Assembly: GCF_021789315.1 (NCBI RefSeq)
Contig: NZ_CP084561.1
Coordinates: 3,224,001 to 3,288,000 of the forward strand
Direction: 5' to 3'
DNA length: 64,000 nucleotides
Source: Arthrobacter sp. FW305-BF8
Lineage (GTDB): Bacteria > Actinomycetota > Actinomycetes > Actinomycetales > Micrococcaceae
Under the pieces are notes generated by a model, which did not search any database, was not told the DNA's origin, and worked only from the letters and a program-made list of their open reading frames with translations. Made by a program: the position numbers and the translations under genes. Below, piece by piece: positions 23,627 through 33,326 of this stretch. Position 1 is the stretch's first letter, and the number at the start of each line of letters is the position of its first letter.

Positions 23627-26359
23627 CTAGCGCTTTTTCTTCTTCCCGTCGCGCCGTTCCTGGGAAGCGGCCTTGGCGGGGTTGCCCGAGCGGCCCGCAG
23701 CCCGGCCCTCGATCCGGGTCTCGGCTCCGCCGTCCTCCCGGGGCGCGGTGTACTGCAGCTGGGCGGGCTTCTCCGGGGCTTCAAGACCGGCGGCGCGGAT
23801 TTGCGGCTCGTGGTGTTCGGTGTGGCCGCCCGCGGCGTCGGCAACCACGAGGTCCTCGGCCGGGGTGACCTCCACTTCGAGGTTGAAGAGGAAGCCGACG
23901 CTCTCCTCCCGGATGGCTTCCATCATGGACTGGAACATCGTGAAACCTTCACGCTGGTATTCCACCAGCGGATCACGCTGGGCCATGGCGCGCAGGCCGA
24001 TGCCTTCCTTGAGGTAGTCCATCTCGTACAGGTGTTCCTGCCACTTCCGCCCTATGACGGAAAGCACAACACGCCGCTCGAGTTCGCGCATGCTCTCGGA
24101 ACCGATGGCTTCCTCGCGTGCCTGATACACCAGCTTGGCATCAGACATGATTTCTTCCTTCAGGAACTCCACGGTGATCCGCGACTTGCCGCCTGCCTCG
24201 TCGATGACGTCGTGCGGCGTCACGGTGACCGGGTAAAGCGTCTTGAGGTTGGTCCAGAGCTGGTCGAAGTCCCAGTCGTCGCCGTTGCCCTCGGCGGTTG
24301 CTTCGTCGATCAGTGCGTTGATGGTGTCTTCCAGGAAGAACTGCACCTTCTCGTGGAGGTCGTCGCCTTCCAGGATCCGGCGGCGGTCGCCGTAGATGGC
24401 TTCGCGCTGGCGGTTGAGGACGTCGTCGTACTTGAGGACGTTCTTGCGCTGTTCGGCGTTGCGTCCTTCAACCTGACCCTGGGCGGAAGCGATGGCACGC
24501 GAGACCAGCTTGGATTCCAGGGCCACATCGTCCGGCACGGAGCTGTTCATCAGCCGTTCTGCTGCACCCGAGTTGAACAGACGCATGAGGTCGTCGGTCA
24601 GCGACAGGTAGAAGCGAGACTCGCCGGGGTCGCCCTGGCGTCCCGAGCGGCCGCGCAGCTGGTTGTCGATCCGGCGGGATTCGTGGCGCTCAGTTCCCAG
24701 CACGTACAGCCCGCCCAGGCCCAGGACTTCCTCGTGCTCGTCCTTGACGGCCTTCTTTGACGCCTCCAGAGCACCGGGCCAGGCTGCCTCGTACTCGTCG
24801 GAGTTTTCCTCCGGGTCGAGTCCCCGCTGGGCGAGTTCAGCGATGGCGGTGAACTCGGCGTTGCCGCCCAGCATGATGTCCGTGCCGCGGCCGGCCATGT
24901 TGGTGGCCACGGTGACCGCGCCCTTGCGTCCGGCCTGGGCCACGATCGCGGCTTCACGGGCGTGGTTCTTGGCGTTGAGCACCTCGTGCCGGATGCCCTC
25001 CTTCGCCAGCAGGCGCGAGAGGTACTCGCTCTTTTCGACGCTGGTGGTGCCCACCAGGACCGGCTGGCCATTCTCGTGGCGTTCGGCGATGTCCCGGACG
25101 ACGGCCTCGAACTTAACGACTTCGTTCTTGTACACCAGGTCGGACTGGTCGATCCGCTGCATGTCGCGGTTCGTGGGGATGGCCACCACCCCGAGCTTGT
25201 AGGTGCTCATGAATTCGGCGGCTTCGGTCTCGGCCGTGCCGGTCATGCCGGAGAGCTTGTCGTACATGCGGAAGTAGTTCTGCAGCGTCACCGTTGCAAG
25301 AGTCTGGTTCTCCGCCTTGATCTCGACGCCCTCTTTGGCCTCGATCGCCTGGTGCATGCCCTCGTTGTAGCGGCGGCCGGCCAGAATACGGCCGGTGTGC
25401 TCGTCAACGATGAGGACTTCGCCGTCGAGGATGACGTAGTCCTTGTCCCGCTTGAACAACTCCTTGGCCTTGATGGCGTTGTTGAGGAAGCCGATCAGGG
25501 GGGTGTTGGCGGATTCGTAGAGGTTCTGGATGCCCAGGTAATCCTCAACCTTTTCGATGCCGCTTTCAAGCACACCGACGGTGCGCTTCTTCTCGTCGAC
25601 TTCGTAGTCCTTCTCCGGCTGCAGGCGCAGGACGACCTTAGCGAACTCGCTGTACCAGCGGTTGGTGTCGCCCTGGGCCGGGCCGGAAATGATCAGCGGC
25701 GTTCGGGCCTCGTCGATGAGGATCGAGTCGACTTCATCGACCACCGCAAAGTTGTGGCCCCGCTGCACGAGCTCGGTTTTGTCCCAGGCCATGTTGTCGC
25801 GGAGGTAGTCGAAGCCGAATTCGTTGTTGGTGCCGTAGGTGATGTCGGCAGCGTACTGCTCGCGGCGGACGGACGGGTCCTGGTTGGCGAGGATGCAGCC
25901 GCTGGTGAGCCCCAGGAAGCGGTAGACACGGCCCATGAGTTCGGACTGGTATTCCGCCAGGTAGTCGTTCACGGTGACAACGTGGACGCCCTTTCCGGTG
26001 AGGGCGTTGAGGTAGGCCGGAGCAGTGGCCACCAGCGTCTTGCCTTCACCGGTCTTCATTTCGGCGATGTTGCCCAGGTGCAGGGCAGCGCCACCCATGA
26101 GCTGGACGTCGAAGTGCCGCATGCCGAGCGTCCGCGATGACGCCTCGCGCACGGCGGCAAAGGCTTCCGGCAGGAGGTCGTCGAGCTTCTCGCCGTCCTG
26201 GTGGCGTGCCCGGAGCCGGTCTGTTTCTTCACGCAGTTCCGCATCCGTGAAGGTTTGGAACGAGTCTTCAAGGGCGTTAATGGAATCAGCATAGTTCCGC
26301 AGTTGCCTCAGGAGTTTTTTGTCACCTGTGCGGAGAATTTTTTCGATTAGTGATGCCAC
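23627..26359 (-). CDS. secA: Preprotein translocase ATPase SecA
   Basis: The motor that pushes unfolded proteins through SecYEG. This 910-residue protein has the first Walker A (MKTGEGKT, residues 101-108), the DEVDSILIDEARTPL region, the preprotein cross-linking domain, GRGTDIMLGG in the second nucleotide-binding fold and the helical scaffold domain. The C-terminus is a Lys/Arg-rich tail (GKKKKR) without the cysteine zinc motif seen in E. coli SecA, which is usual for actinobacterial SecA1. The start is GTG. Convergent with the Rv3235-like gene. It is the essential housekeeping copy. SecA2 is not in the window. Confidence 0.98.
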   Translation of the reverse strand: MASLIEKILRTGDKKLLRQLRNYADSINALEDSFQTFTDAELREETDRLRARHQDGEKLDDLLPEAFAAVREASSRTLGMRHFDVQLMGGAALHLGNIAEMKTGEGKTLVATAPAYLNALTGKGVHVVTVNDYLAEYQSELMGRVYRFLGLTSGCILANQDPSVRREQYAADITYGTNNEFGFDYLRDNMAWDKTELVQRGHNFAVVDEVDSILIDEARTPLIISGPAQGDTNRWYSEFAKVVLRLQPEKDYEVDEKKRTVGVLESGIEKVEDYLGIQNLYESANTPLIGFLNNAIKAKELFKRDKDYVILDGEVLIVDEHTGRILAGRRYNEGMHQAIEAKEGVEIKAENQTLATVTLQNYFRMYDKLSGMTGTAETEAAEFMSTYKLGVVAIPTNRDMQRIDQSDLVYKNEVVKFEAVVRDIAERHENGQPVLVGTTSVEKSEYLSRLLAKEGIRHEVLNAKNHAREAAIVAQAGRKGAVTVATNMAGRGTDIMLGGNAEFTAIAELAQRGLDPEENSDEYEAAWPGALEASKKAVKDEHEEVLGLGGLYVLGTERHESRRIDNQLRGRSGRQGDPGESRFYLSLTDDLMRLFNSGAAERLMNSSVPDDVALESKLVSRAIASAQGQVEGRNAEQRKNVLKYDDVLNRQREAIYGDRRRILEGDDLHEKVQFFLEDTINALIDEATAEGNGDDWDFDQLWTNLKTLYPVTVTPHDVIDEAGGKSRITVEFLKEEIMSDAKLVYQAREEAIGSESMRELERRVVLSVIGRKWQEHLYEMDYLKEGIGLRAMAQRDPLVEYQREGFTMFQSMMEAIREESVGFLFNLEVEVTPAEDLVVADAAGGHTEHHEPQIRAAGLEAPEKPAQLQYTAPREDGGAETRIEGRAAGRSGNPAKAASQERRDGKKKKR

Positions 26360-26443
26360 GTGAAGTTGCTCCCAGTCTCAAGCTGCCGAATTCTGGCGTG
26401 ATTTAGTCTACGGGAGAGACACACGGCACGTTGCCCTGTTCCC

Positions 26444-27658
26444 TCACAGCGGATAGCCGTTACTGGCGGCCGCCACCGCGGGGGCAAGGTCCCCCACCGG
26501 CGAGACGGCTACGCCGTCCAGTCCCAGCCAACCTGCCATCAGGTGCAGTTCGGCAGCGAGTTCGACGGCGGTGTCCGCCGGAGCGTCCGGCTCACCGAAG
26601 CACGCCTTGGCAAGCAGCAGCCCCGCTGCCCGGTCTGCCTTAAGGTCCACCCGGGCCACAATCCGGTCGCGGAGCAGGAATGGGAGAACATAATAGCCAA
26701 AGCGGCGTTTGGCCGCAGGGGTGTAAATCTCGATCCGGTAGTGAAACCCAAAGAGCTCCTCAAGCCTGCGCCGTTCAAACACCAGCGAATCGAACGGGCT
26801 GATCAGCGCCCTGCCGGCCGCCTGGCGCGGCAGCCGCGCCTGGGCGTGGCGGTACACCTTCCTGTCCCACCCCGCCACCGTCACCGGTTCCAGGCGTCCG
26901 GCATCAATTAAGCGCTGGACAGAGTCCGCGGCCGCCTTGACCGGAGTCCTGAAATAGTCCGCGAAGCACCGCACCGTTCCGATGCCGTGCGCCTGCGCCG
27001 CCGCATCAATGAGCCTGTCCATGGCGGCCGAGGGGTCAGGTACCGCTTCAATGTCATGGCCGGGCAAAACCTGCCGCGTCAGGACATACTGCCGTTCGAA
27101 CTGGTCCGTCCTTGAAGCCGACGAGACGACCCCCTCTTCAAACAAGTGCTCCAGCACGCGCTTGACGGCGTTCCAATTCCAGCCCCAATCGACGTGCTTG
27201 CGGTCCTCAACGTGCCCGAGCCTGGCGGTCAGTTCGGCCGCCGTCATGGGCCTGCCGTCGGCGAGCGCGGCCAGGACCCTGCCGGTCACACCGGAACGCA
27301 GCCCTGGATCCATCCCCGAAGCCCCGACCCACCTCCGGTTCTGCCACACCACCAGGTCCGGGAAGTGTTCCGGCCGGATGTAGCTGGCTTCGTGGGCCCA
27401 GTACTCCATCATCCGCCGCGGGTGCCGGCCTGCCAGCTGCTGGAGGATGGCGCGGTCGTAGTCGCCGAGCCTGGAAAAGAACGGGAGGAAGTGGCTCCGG
27501 GCCAGAACGTTGACGGAATCGATCTGCACGAGCTGTATCCGGGCAAAGGTCCGGCCCACCGCCCGTGAGGTCACGGGGCCGGCGGGCCGTCCTTTGTCCA
27601 GTCCCTGGGCTGCCAGTGCGATCCGCCGGGCCTGGGAGAGGCTCAGCGATGCACCCAT
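26444..27658 (-). CDS. YcaQ/AlkX-type winged-helix DNA glycosylase
   Basis: A 404-residue protein of the HTH_42 (winged helix DNA-binding) family, which removes alkylated or cross-linked bases from DNA. The catalytic motif of the YcaQ branch, Q-x-D, is present as QID at residues 45-47. The AlkZ branch would have QxQ. Further family patterns include YWAHEASYIRPE and SPFDSLVFERRRLE. A role in interstrand crosslink repair is known for bacterial members. It lies between secA and hpf on the same strand, 84 bp upstream of the secA start, but shows no sign of coupling. Homologues in some Streptomyces protect producers from their own genotoxins. Confidence 0.9.
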   Translation of the reverse strand: MGASLSLSQARRIALAAQGLDKGRPAGPVTSRAVGRTFARIQLVQIDSVNVLARSHFLPFFSRLGDYDRAILQQLAGRHPRRMMEYWAHEASYIRPEHFPDLVVWQNRRWVGASGMDPGLRSGVTGRVLAALADGRPMTAAELTARLGHVEDRKHVDWGWNWNAVKRVLEHLFEEGVVSSASRTDQFERQYVLTRQVLPGHDIEAVPDPSAAMDRLIDAAAQAHGIGTVRCFADYFRTPVKAAADSVQRLIDAGRLEPVTVAGWDRKVYRHAQARLPRQAAGRALISPFDSLVFERRRLEELFGFHYRIEIYTPAAKRRFGYYVLPFLLRDRIVARVDLKADRAAGLLLAKACFGEPDAPADTAVELAAELHLMAGWLGLDGVAVSPVGDLAPAVAAASNGYPL

Positions 27659-27687
27659 GTCAGCCCTTTCGTTGCCTGGGCACCATC

Positions 27688-28413
27688 TTAGGCAGTTGCG
27701 GCCGCATCATCCGAGCGGTACGCAAGGATTTTCTCCTCATGCGTGTTCTCGCCGGGTTCGCAGTAGTGGTCCAGGGTGATAACCCCGTATGTCCAGCCGC
27801 GACGCCGGTACACAACCGATGGCGCGTTCGTGGCCTTGTCCACGAAAAGGTAAAAGTCGTGACCGATAAGTTCCATGTTGTCCACGGCGTCGTCAAGGGT
27901 GAGGGACGCGGCCGGGAACACTTTGCGCCGGATCAGTACCGGCGAGTCGCCGGCGGGGATGTCGTTATCGACGTCGTACGGCGATTTCTCAGCCGGTTCC
28001 GGAGCAGCCTGGGTGTTGTTGCTCGCTTCGACGTAGATGGGCTGGTTGGAGCTCGCGGGCTCCAGTGTTGCAGTTGCCTCGCGTACGGCTTTGGGCGTGT
28101 GCCGCCCGTGGTGGACCTTCTTGCGGTCCTTGGCCCTGCGCAGCCGCTCAAGCAGCTTGTTGTAGGCGAGGTCGAACGCGGCGAACTTATCTGCGGCGCT
28201 TGCTTCGGCACGGATCACGGGGCCTCGGCCCAGGACTGTCACTTCAACCGTGAGCTGGTCACCGGTCTGCCGCGCATTTGTTTCCTTGGAAACCTTCGCG
28301 TCGACCCTCTGGACCTTGTCCCCAAGCGATTCGATCTTTGAGATCTTCTCGCCGGCGTATTCGCGGAATCGGTCCGAGACCGTCAGATTTCGTCCGCTGA
28401 TCATGAACTCCAT
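27688..28413 (-). CDS. hpf: Ribosome hibernation promoting factor, long form
   Basis: Binds the 30S subunit and pairs ribosomes into inactive 100S dimers in slow growth. The N-terminal HPF/RaiA domain (MISGRNLTVSDRFREY, then LTVEVTV) is followed by a linker and a C-terminal dimerisation domain (YRRRGWTYGVITLDHY), giving the 241-residue long form. The frame opens at 28452, but the ATG at 28413 has GGAGG five nt upstream and gives the family N-terminus. The 180 bp before it are AT-rich by local standards and should contain a growth-phase promoter. I could not assign -35/-10 boxes with confidence. Confidence 0.95.
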   Translation of the reverse strand: MEFMISGRNLTVSDRFREYAGEKISKIESLGDKVQRVDAKVSKETNARQTGDQLTVEVTVLGRGPVIRAEASAADKFAAFDLAYNKLLERLRRAKDRKKVHHGRHTPKAVREATATLEPASSNQPIYVEASNNTQAAPEPAEKSPYDVDNDIPAGDSPVLIRRKVFPAASLTLDDAVDNMELIGHDFYLFVDKATNAPSVVYRRRGWTYGVITLDHYCEPGENTHEEKILAYRSDDAAATA

Positions 28414-28592
28414 GGTGCCCTCCAAATGACTTCGGTGACACGACGGCGGCACTTCCGGGGGACGATCTGATTGACAGTCGAGCCCCTTTCCGAGCCGCTA
28501 TCGAAAGGTACAACTGATCTTGGTACCCATATCCGACGTTAGTTCATAGCAACAAGTTATTCATCCTTTCGCAGTTTATTTTTTTCTATGTC

Positions 28593-29495
28593 TCAGCTAC
28601 GTCCCAGGTAGTCCCCAGGATGCCGGAACTGCGCCGGCCCGGCCGCCGCAGCGGGTGCGCGGGTGGCGGCCAGGACCACGGCGCCGCGCACAACTCCGCC
28701 GGCTTCGTGGATGGCCCGGGCAGCCTCCGCCAGAGTGGCGCCGGTAGTCAGAACGTCGTCGACAATGATGCACTGCCTCCCCCGCAGAGAGCGTCCGCGG
28801 GAGCCCCGCGCGGTGCGCATGGAGCCGCGTACCTTTCGCGATCTGTCTCCCCTGCCGAGTCCCTTCTGCCCACCGGACAGGCCGTTTCCGGCCAAACCAA
28901 TGCCAGTTCCCGGGTTCCTGACCTTGCGAAGCGCATCAGTGCATTCCGGGCGTCGTCCGTCGAAGCTCCGCCTGACGCCGGCCAACAGCAGATGAACGGG
29001 ACTGAACCCGCGTTTCCGGTAGGCGCTGCCGCTGCTTGGGACCGGAACGAGCACCATAGTGTCCGTTCCCGCATACGCTGCCGCGAGTGCGCCGGCCAAT
29101 ACCTTCGACAGCACGCTCTGCAGCTGGCCCTGCCCGTGGCGCTTGAAGGCCAGGATCGACTGCGAGAGCTCCTCGCGGTAGATGCCCGCCGCCACGACAG
29201 GAAGGATGACTGAGCCGTCGGTGTCCATGAGCGCGGGCGCACCGGTCTCTGCCCGGAAGGGATAGCGGGTGAGCATCCGGAGCCTGCGCTCGCAGCCGGC
29301 GCACAGCGCCAGGTCCTCCCTGCCACAACAGACGCATTCCACGGGCAGTGCCAGGGCCGCAATGTCGGCCACAGCCCCGGCCAGCAGGTCCCAGGCCTGC
29401 AGGAGGCGCTGACGGTGCTCCCCCCGGTGGCGGGCGCGCCACAGCGGCTGGGCCTGGAGGTCCGGATCTGCCGAAGTCCTCTGGCCGTCTCGCAT
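28593..29495 (-). CDS. comF: ComF-family phosphoribosyltransferase-like protein
   Basis: A 300-residue ComF-family protein. The N-terminal zinc-finger cysteines are visible (C54, C56, C57, C65, C68), and the type I phosphoribosyltransferase signature CIIVDDVLTTGATL is near the C-terminus. In naturally competent bacteria ComF aids DNA uptake. In other bacteria its biochemical role is unclear. The ATG at 29495 has GGGGAG seven nt upstream and is preferred over the GTG at 29510. It lies in the conserved actinobacterial order lpqB, comF, hpf, secA, all on one strand. The segment between QKGLGRGDR and GRQ is strongly arginine-rich. Confidence 0.88.
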   Translation of the reverse strand: MRDGQRTSADPDLQAQPLWRARHRGEHRQRLLQAWDLLAGAVADIAALALPVECVCCGREDLALCAGCERRLRMLTRYPFRAETGAPALMDTDGSVILPVVAAGIYREELSQSILAFKRHGQGQLQSVLSKVLAGALAAAYAGTDTMVLVPVPSSGSAYRKRGFSPVHLLLAGVRRSFDGRRPECTDALRKVRNPGTGIGLAGNGLSGGQKGLGRGDRSRKVRGSMRTARGSRGRSLRGRQCIIVDDVLTTGATLAEAARAIHEAGGVVRGAVVLAATRAPAAAAGPAQFRHPGDYLGRS

Positions 29496-29598
29496 CCTAT
29501 GGCTCCCCACGGTTCAAGGATGGTCCGGCACCGCCGGCCGGAAAAGAGGCAAGGTACCCCATGTGGAAAAAGCCTCACGCAGGACGGGTGGGGAACGG

Positions 29599-31317
29599 TC
29601 AGCCGGGGAAAGACGGGTCGGTGGGTCCCCTCAGCTGCGCCGACCACCCGTTGCCGAGCCGCTGGAAGATGCCGTCCCTGGACTGGGCGTAGATTTCCTC
29701 CGGGCCGTTGCCGGCGCTGAGGGCAACCAGCCCCGGCCAGGGGGCCAGCTTCTGGGGCTGGGGGGAGGTGAGCGAGAGAAGTTCCGGGGTCACGTTGGAC
29801 GTCGACGCGCCCTTCATCACCACAACGGTGGTGTCGTTTACCCATACGCCCTGGTCGGGGTTTCCGCTGGACTGCAGCGTGACGGGCGCCGTCAGTTCCT
29901 TAGGCGTGCCGTCGGTACTGCGGATGATCCCCGTCACCTGCACGCGTGTCTCCCCGTTCTGCTCGGAGATGACCAGTGCCCGGACCCCTTCCCGGGACAC
30001 CCGGAAATCCTTCACGCTGCGGCCGGCCAGCCAGGAGGGTGTCAGCGTGACGGCGGGCACGGGTGCGCCCTGGGCCACGCCGGTGGGACGGAAGGCCGTG
30101 ATTTCGGTGACGCCCTGGGCTCCGGGACCCGCGGTCCACAGCCAGTCGTGCAGGCTGAACGACGGGTGCGTCAGCGTGCTGCGCGTGGTCAGGGCCCGCG
30201 CGGGCTGGCCCGGCACCATCGAATAGAGGGTGCTGCGGCTGCCGTTCAAAAACGCGACCGTCTGCGAGATGGGCGATTCGGCGGGCGAACGCGGCTTCAG
30301 CCCGGCCACCGGCTGCATGTCGGGCAGCGGCGACACCCTGTTGTTCTCGTACCGCACCAACTCGTTGTTGCTGATGGCGATCTGGCGCGCGGGGGCATTT
30401 CTGTTCTGGACCGGCGGCAGGACTGAACCGTTGTCCTCCACGCGGACAAGGTCCTGGTTCGCCCGCAGCTCCACATTGATGACGTCCGGCTGGCTGCGGA
30501 AGGTCAGGGCCAGCTGCGTCTGCATCCTCAGTCTGTCCTCGGTGGAGGCCTCGGTCAGCTCCTTGGCCGACAGGTCCACCTGCGCTGCCCCCGAAACAAC
30601 GGGCACCGATTCCCTGGCAAGTTTCATCCCTGAAGGGAACGCACTGACCACGGCGCCCTTAAGATACGGGGCGGGTCCGCCGAGCAGGGCGCTCGTCATG
30701 GCCTTCACCGTTTTCTTCTTGATAAACCAGCGCACATCCGGAACGGCATACGTGAAGCTGGGGTCGTAGAAGTAGATGGGATAGGCACCGTAGATGACCT
30801 TGAAGGTCTCCTCGGGAATGGCGGTGCCGTCCGGGATCTTGGAGATGCGCCATTCACCGTCAACCTGCACCAGCGTCACGGGAATGTTTTCCTTGGTTCC
30901 GTCCGGCATCGGGGTGGCCACGCCGTCGGAATCCACTGAGTATGCGACGTCCAGTTCGTAGTTATAGACGCCCTCGACGCCGGTTTTCACCACGCGCTCG
31001 GAGCGGAACACCAGTGTCCGCTGGTCCGGCTTCCAGGCAACGGACGAAGCCTGGGTCAGGTACTGCCGCGCCACCGCGTAGTCGTCCTCATACCCGCTGC
31101 CGGCCAGGTAGAAGTCCTCAATGACCGCTTCGGGACTGGACCCGGTGCGCGGCGCGACAGGAAAGAACACGGGAGCGTTGGGATTTCCCGCGCTTTCGTC
31201 CGTGCTCTTCCCGACAGGCCCGGACCGCGGAATCTGGGCGCATGACGCCAGGAACAGCAGAATGACGGCGAGCAGCCCTGCGGCAAGCCCGCGGGCCGCC
31301 GGGCGCACCCCGCTCAC
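29599..31317 (-). CDS. lpqB: Lipoprotein LpqB with GerMN domain
   Basis: A 572-residue exported lipoprotein with a signal peptide and a lipobox ending at Cys26 (LFLASC). The GerMN-type fold follows (about 40-330), then a beta-propeller-like C-terminal half. In mycobacteria LpqB binds the extracellular part of the kinase MtrB and modulates MtrA phosphorylation. The GTG start overlaps the TGA of mtrB by 4 nt (GTGA), so the three genes form the standard mtrA-mtrB-lpqB operon. No anomaly is visible. Confidence 0.96.
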   Translation of the reverse strand: MSGVRPAARGLAAGLLAVILLFLASCAQIPRSGPVGKSTDESAGNPNAPVFFPVAPRTGSSPEAVIEDFYLAGSGYEDDYAVARQYLTQASSVAWKPDQRTLVFRSERVVKTGVEGVYNYELDVAYSVDSDGVATPMPDGTKENIPVTLVQVDGEWRISKIPDGTAIPEETFKVIYGAYPIYFYDPSFTYAVPDVRWFIKKKTVKAMTSALLGGPAPYLKGAVVSAFPSGMKLARESVPVVSGAAQVDLSAKELTEASTEDRLRMQTQLALTFRSQPDVINVELRANQDLVRVEDNGSVLPPVQNRNAPARQIAISNNELVRYENNRVSPLPDMQPVAGLKPRSPAESPISQTVAFLNGSRSTLYSMVPGQPARALTTRSTLTHPSFSLHDWLWTAGPGAQGVTEITAFRPTGVAQGAPVPAVTLTPSWLAGRSVKDFRVSREGVRALVISEQNGETRVQVTGIIRSTDGTPKELTAPVTLQSSGNPDQGVWVNDTTVVVMKGASTSNVTPELLSLTSPQPQKLAPWPGLVALSAGNGPEEIYAQSRDGIFQRLGNGWSAQLRGPTDPSFPG

Positions 31318-33326
31318 GAACGCTCCCCCGTGCGCGCTGTCTCCGGTTCCCCTGCCACGGCGTCGGCATTACCGGCAGCGGAGTCCTCCGGGGCAGAGTT
31401 CCTGGCCGCGGATCCCTCCAGCGCAGGGGTGGCGCCGGGACCCAGCACAAGGACGCTGTGGCCGCCGGGCCTGCCGAACCCTACGTCTGCAGGTTCAAGC
31501 GGCAGCGGCGACTTTGTGATGGTGCCGCCCTGTTTAAGCGGAAGCGTGAGCCTGAAGTTGGAGCCGACCCCCGTGTTCCCCCAGGCCTGGAGCCAGCCGT
31601 TGTGCAGTTTGGTGTCCTCAGTGGCAATGGACAGGCCCAGCCCGCTGCCGCCGGTGGTGCGGGCCCGGGCGGGGTCGGCGCGCCAGAAGCGGTCGAAGAC
31701 GCGGGCCGCCTCGGCGGGACTCATACCGATTCCGTGGTCCCTGACGGTGACGGCGACAGCGTCCGCGCTGGAGGCGACGGAGATGTTGACGGCCCGGCCT
31801 TCGCCGTGTTCGAGTGCGTTCAGGATCAGGTTCCGCAGGATGCGGTCTATGCGCCGGGAGTCCATTTCGACCACGACGCTGCCTTCCGGCGCATTCAGCT
31901 GCATCTTCGAGCCGTACTCTTCGGCGACGGGGGCCGCGCCCTCCATAACGTGCGAGATGAGCTGGACTATGTCCGTCGCCTCGGCATCGAGCATGGCCAC
32001 GCCGGCGTCGAACCTGGAAATTTCCAGCAGGTCCGCCAGCAGCGACTGGAATCGCTCGACCTGGTTGTAGAGCAGTTCGGCCGACCTCTTGTTGATGGGG
32101 TCGAAGTCGTTGCGGGCGTCGTACAGCACCTCAGCGGCCATCCGGACGGTGGTCAGCGGGGTCCGAAGCTCGTGGGACACGTCGGAAACGAACCGCTGCT
32201 GCATCTGGGACAGCGTGGCCAGCTGCGTGATCTGCTCCTGCAGGCTTGCCGCCATGTGGTTGAACGAGGCCCCGAGGCGTGCCACCTCGTCCTCCCCCTT
32301 GACCACCATGCGTTCCTGCAACTGGCCTGCTGCCAGCTTTTCCGAGACCACGGCGGCGTGGCTGACGGGACTCACCACGTTGCGCGTGACGTACCAGGCG
32401 ATGCCGCCGATCATGAGGATCAGCGCGGCGCCGCCGGCCCAGAGGACATTCTGGATTTCATTCAGGGTCTGCTGTGCCGTGTTGAGGTCGTAGATCAGAT
32501 AAAGTTCGTAAACCGTGCCGTTGAACGTCACCTTGTTGCCGACGGCGATGCCGGGCCGGTCTTCGGTTCCCACCGGGAACTCCGTGGACGCCCAGAACTG
32601 CTCCTTGCCGGAGTCCTGGACTGCTGCCCGGAGGTCCGGCGGGATGACGCTGATGGTCAATTGGTCGGAGGCGCGCGACTCCACCCACCGGTTGCGGGGC
32701 TTGGTCTGCTCCGGCATCGCCTCAAATACGTAGCGGCGCTGGATCACCGAGCCTTTGCCCTCAACGGCATTGAGGGTGTCGTAGACGAGCGTGATCACAC
32801 TGGACTGGTCGGTGACCTGGGCGCCGTCGAACGTGTCCTGCACCTGCTTGACGTTGTAGCGCGTCTCGGACTCTGCCTGCGTCAGCCGTTCGTGGAACAG
32901 GTTGTTGGCAATCTGGTTGGACAGGTAGGCGCCGACGATCGCGAACGAACTGATGGACAGCAACAGGGTGGTCAGGACGGTGCGGAACTGCAGCGACCTG
33001 CGCCACCGGCGCTGCAGGGAATGCAGCAGGTACCGGATGCCGGGAAAGATGCGGTCGAAGCCGGTGCGCACCAGGCGGCCGACCCGCAGCACCACGATGA
33101 GAGCGCGGCGCCGCCAGATCCGGGCCCTCAAAGGCAATCCCGCGAGCCCGGCTCCGAAGGCGTCGGTGTGCTCCGGGCCTGGACGCGGACCGGGTTTGCG
33201 AGCGGCGTCCCGAGGGTTCCCTGCCACGGGCGAGTTGCCGCGGGGACCGGATCCGGATCCCGCGGGCGCCTCAGTAGGGGGATTCTGGCCCTGGGGTTCA
33301 GGACCCTGCTTTGTAGCCGACACCAC
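31314..33326 (-). CDS. mtrB: Sensor histidine kinase MtrB
   Basis: Membrane kinase (670 residues) of the MtrAB system, which controls cell-wall hydrolysis and division in actinobacteria. Order: a cytoplasmic Pro/Gly-rich N-terminus, a transmembrane helix at about 116-137, an extracytoplasmic sensor region, a second helix at about 294-313 and a HAMP domain. A HisKA domain with SDVSHELRTP (phosphorylated His385) and an HATPase domain (DHGIGMSP) follow. The frame starts with GTG at 33326 and overlaps the mtrA 3' end by 29 nt. The adjacent GTG at 33323 is an equal candidate. Downstream it is coupled to lpqB. Confidence 0.96.
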   Translation of the reverse strand: MVSATKQGPEPQGQNPPTEAPAGSGSGPRGNSPVAGNPRDAARKPGPRPGPEHTDAFGAGLAGLPLRARIWRRRALIVVLRVGRLVRTGFDRIFPGIRYLLHSLQRRWRRSLQFRTVLTTLLLSISSFAIVGAYLSNQIANNLFHERLTQAESETRYNVKQVQDTFDGAQVTDQSSVITLVYDTLNAVEGKGSVIQRRYVFEAMPEQTKPRNRWVESRASDQLTISVIPPDLRAAVQDSGKEQFWASTEFPVGTEDRPGIAVGNKVTFNGTVYELYLIYDLNTAQQTLNEIQNVLWAGGAALILMIGGIAWYVTRNVVSPVSHAAVVSEKLAAGQLQERMVVKGEDEVARLGASFNHMAASLQEQITQLATLSQMQQRFVSDVSHELRTPLTTVRMAAEVLYDARNDFDPINKRSAELLYNQVERFQSLLADLLEISRFDAGVAMLDAEATDIVQLISHVMEGAAPVAEEYGSKMQLNAPEGSVVVEMDSRRIDRILRNLILNALEHGEGRAVNISVASSADAVAVTVRDHGIGMSPAEAARVFDRFWRADPARARTTGGSGLGLSIATEDTKLHNGWLQAWGNTGVGSNFRLTLPLKQGGTITKSPLPLEPADVGFGRPGGHSVLVLGPGATPALEGSAARNSAPEDSAAGNADAVAGEPETARTGERS

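Noticed and set aside
24962..26140. 392-codon open frame antisense to secA
   Set aside because: Val/Asp/Leu-rich shadow of conserved SecA codons without start signals.
28801..28870. Arg-rich stretch in ComF as an inserted element
   Set aside because: It aligns with the usual Q-x-GL-x-R region before the phosphoribosyltransferase motif, so it looks like normal family variation with high arginine content.
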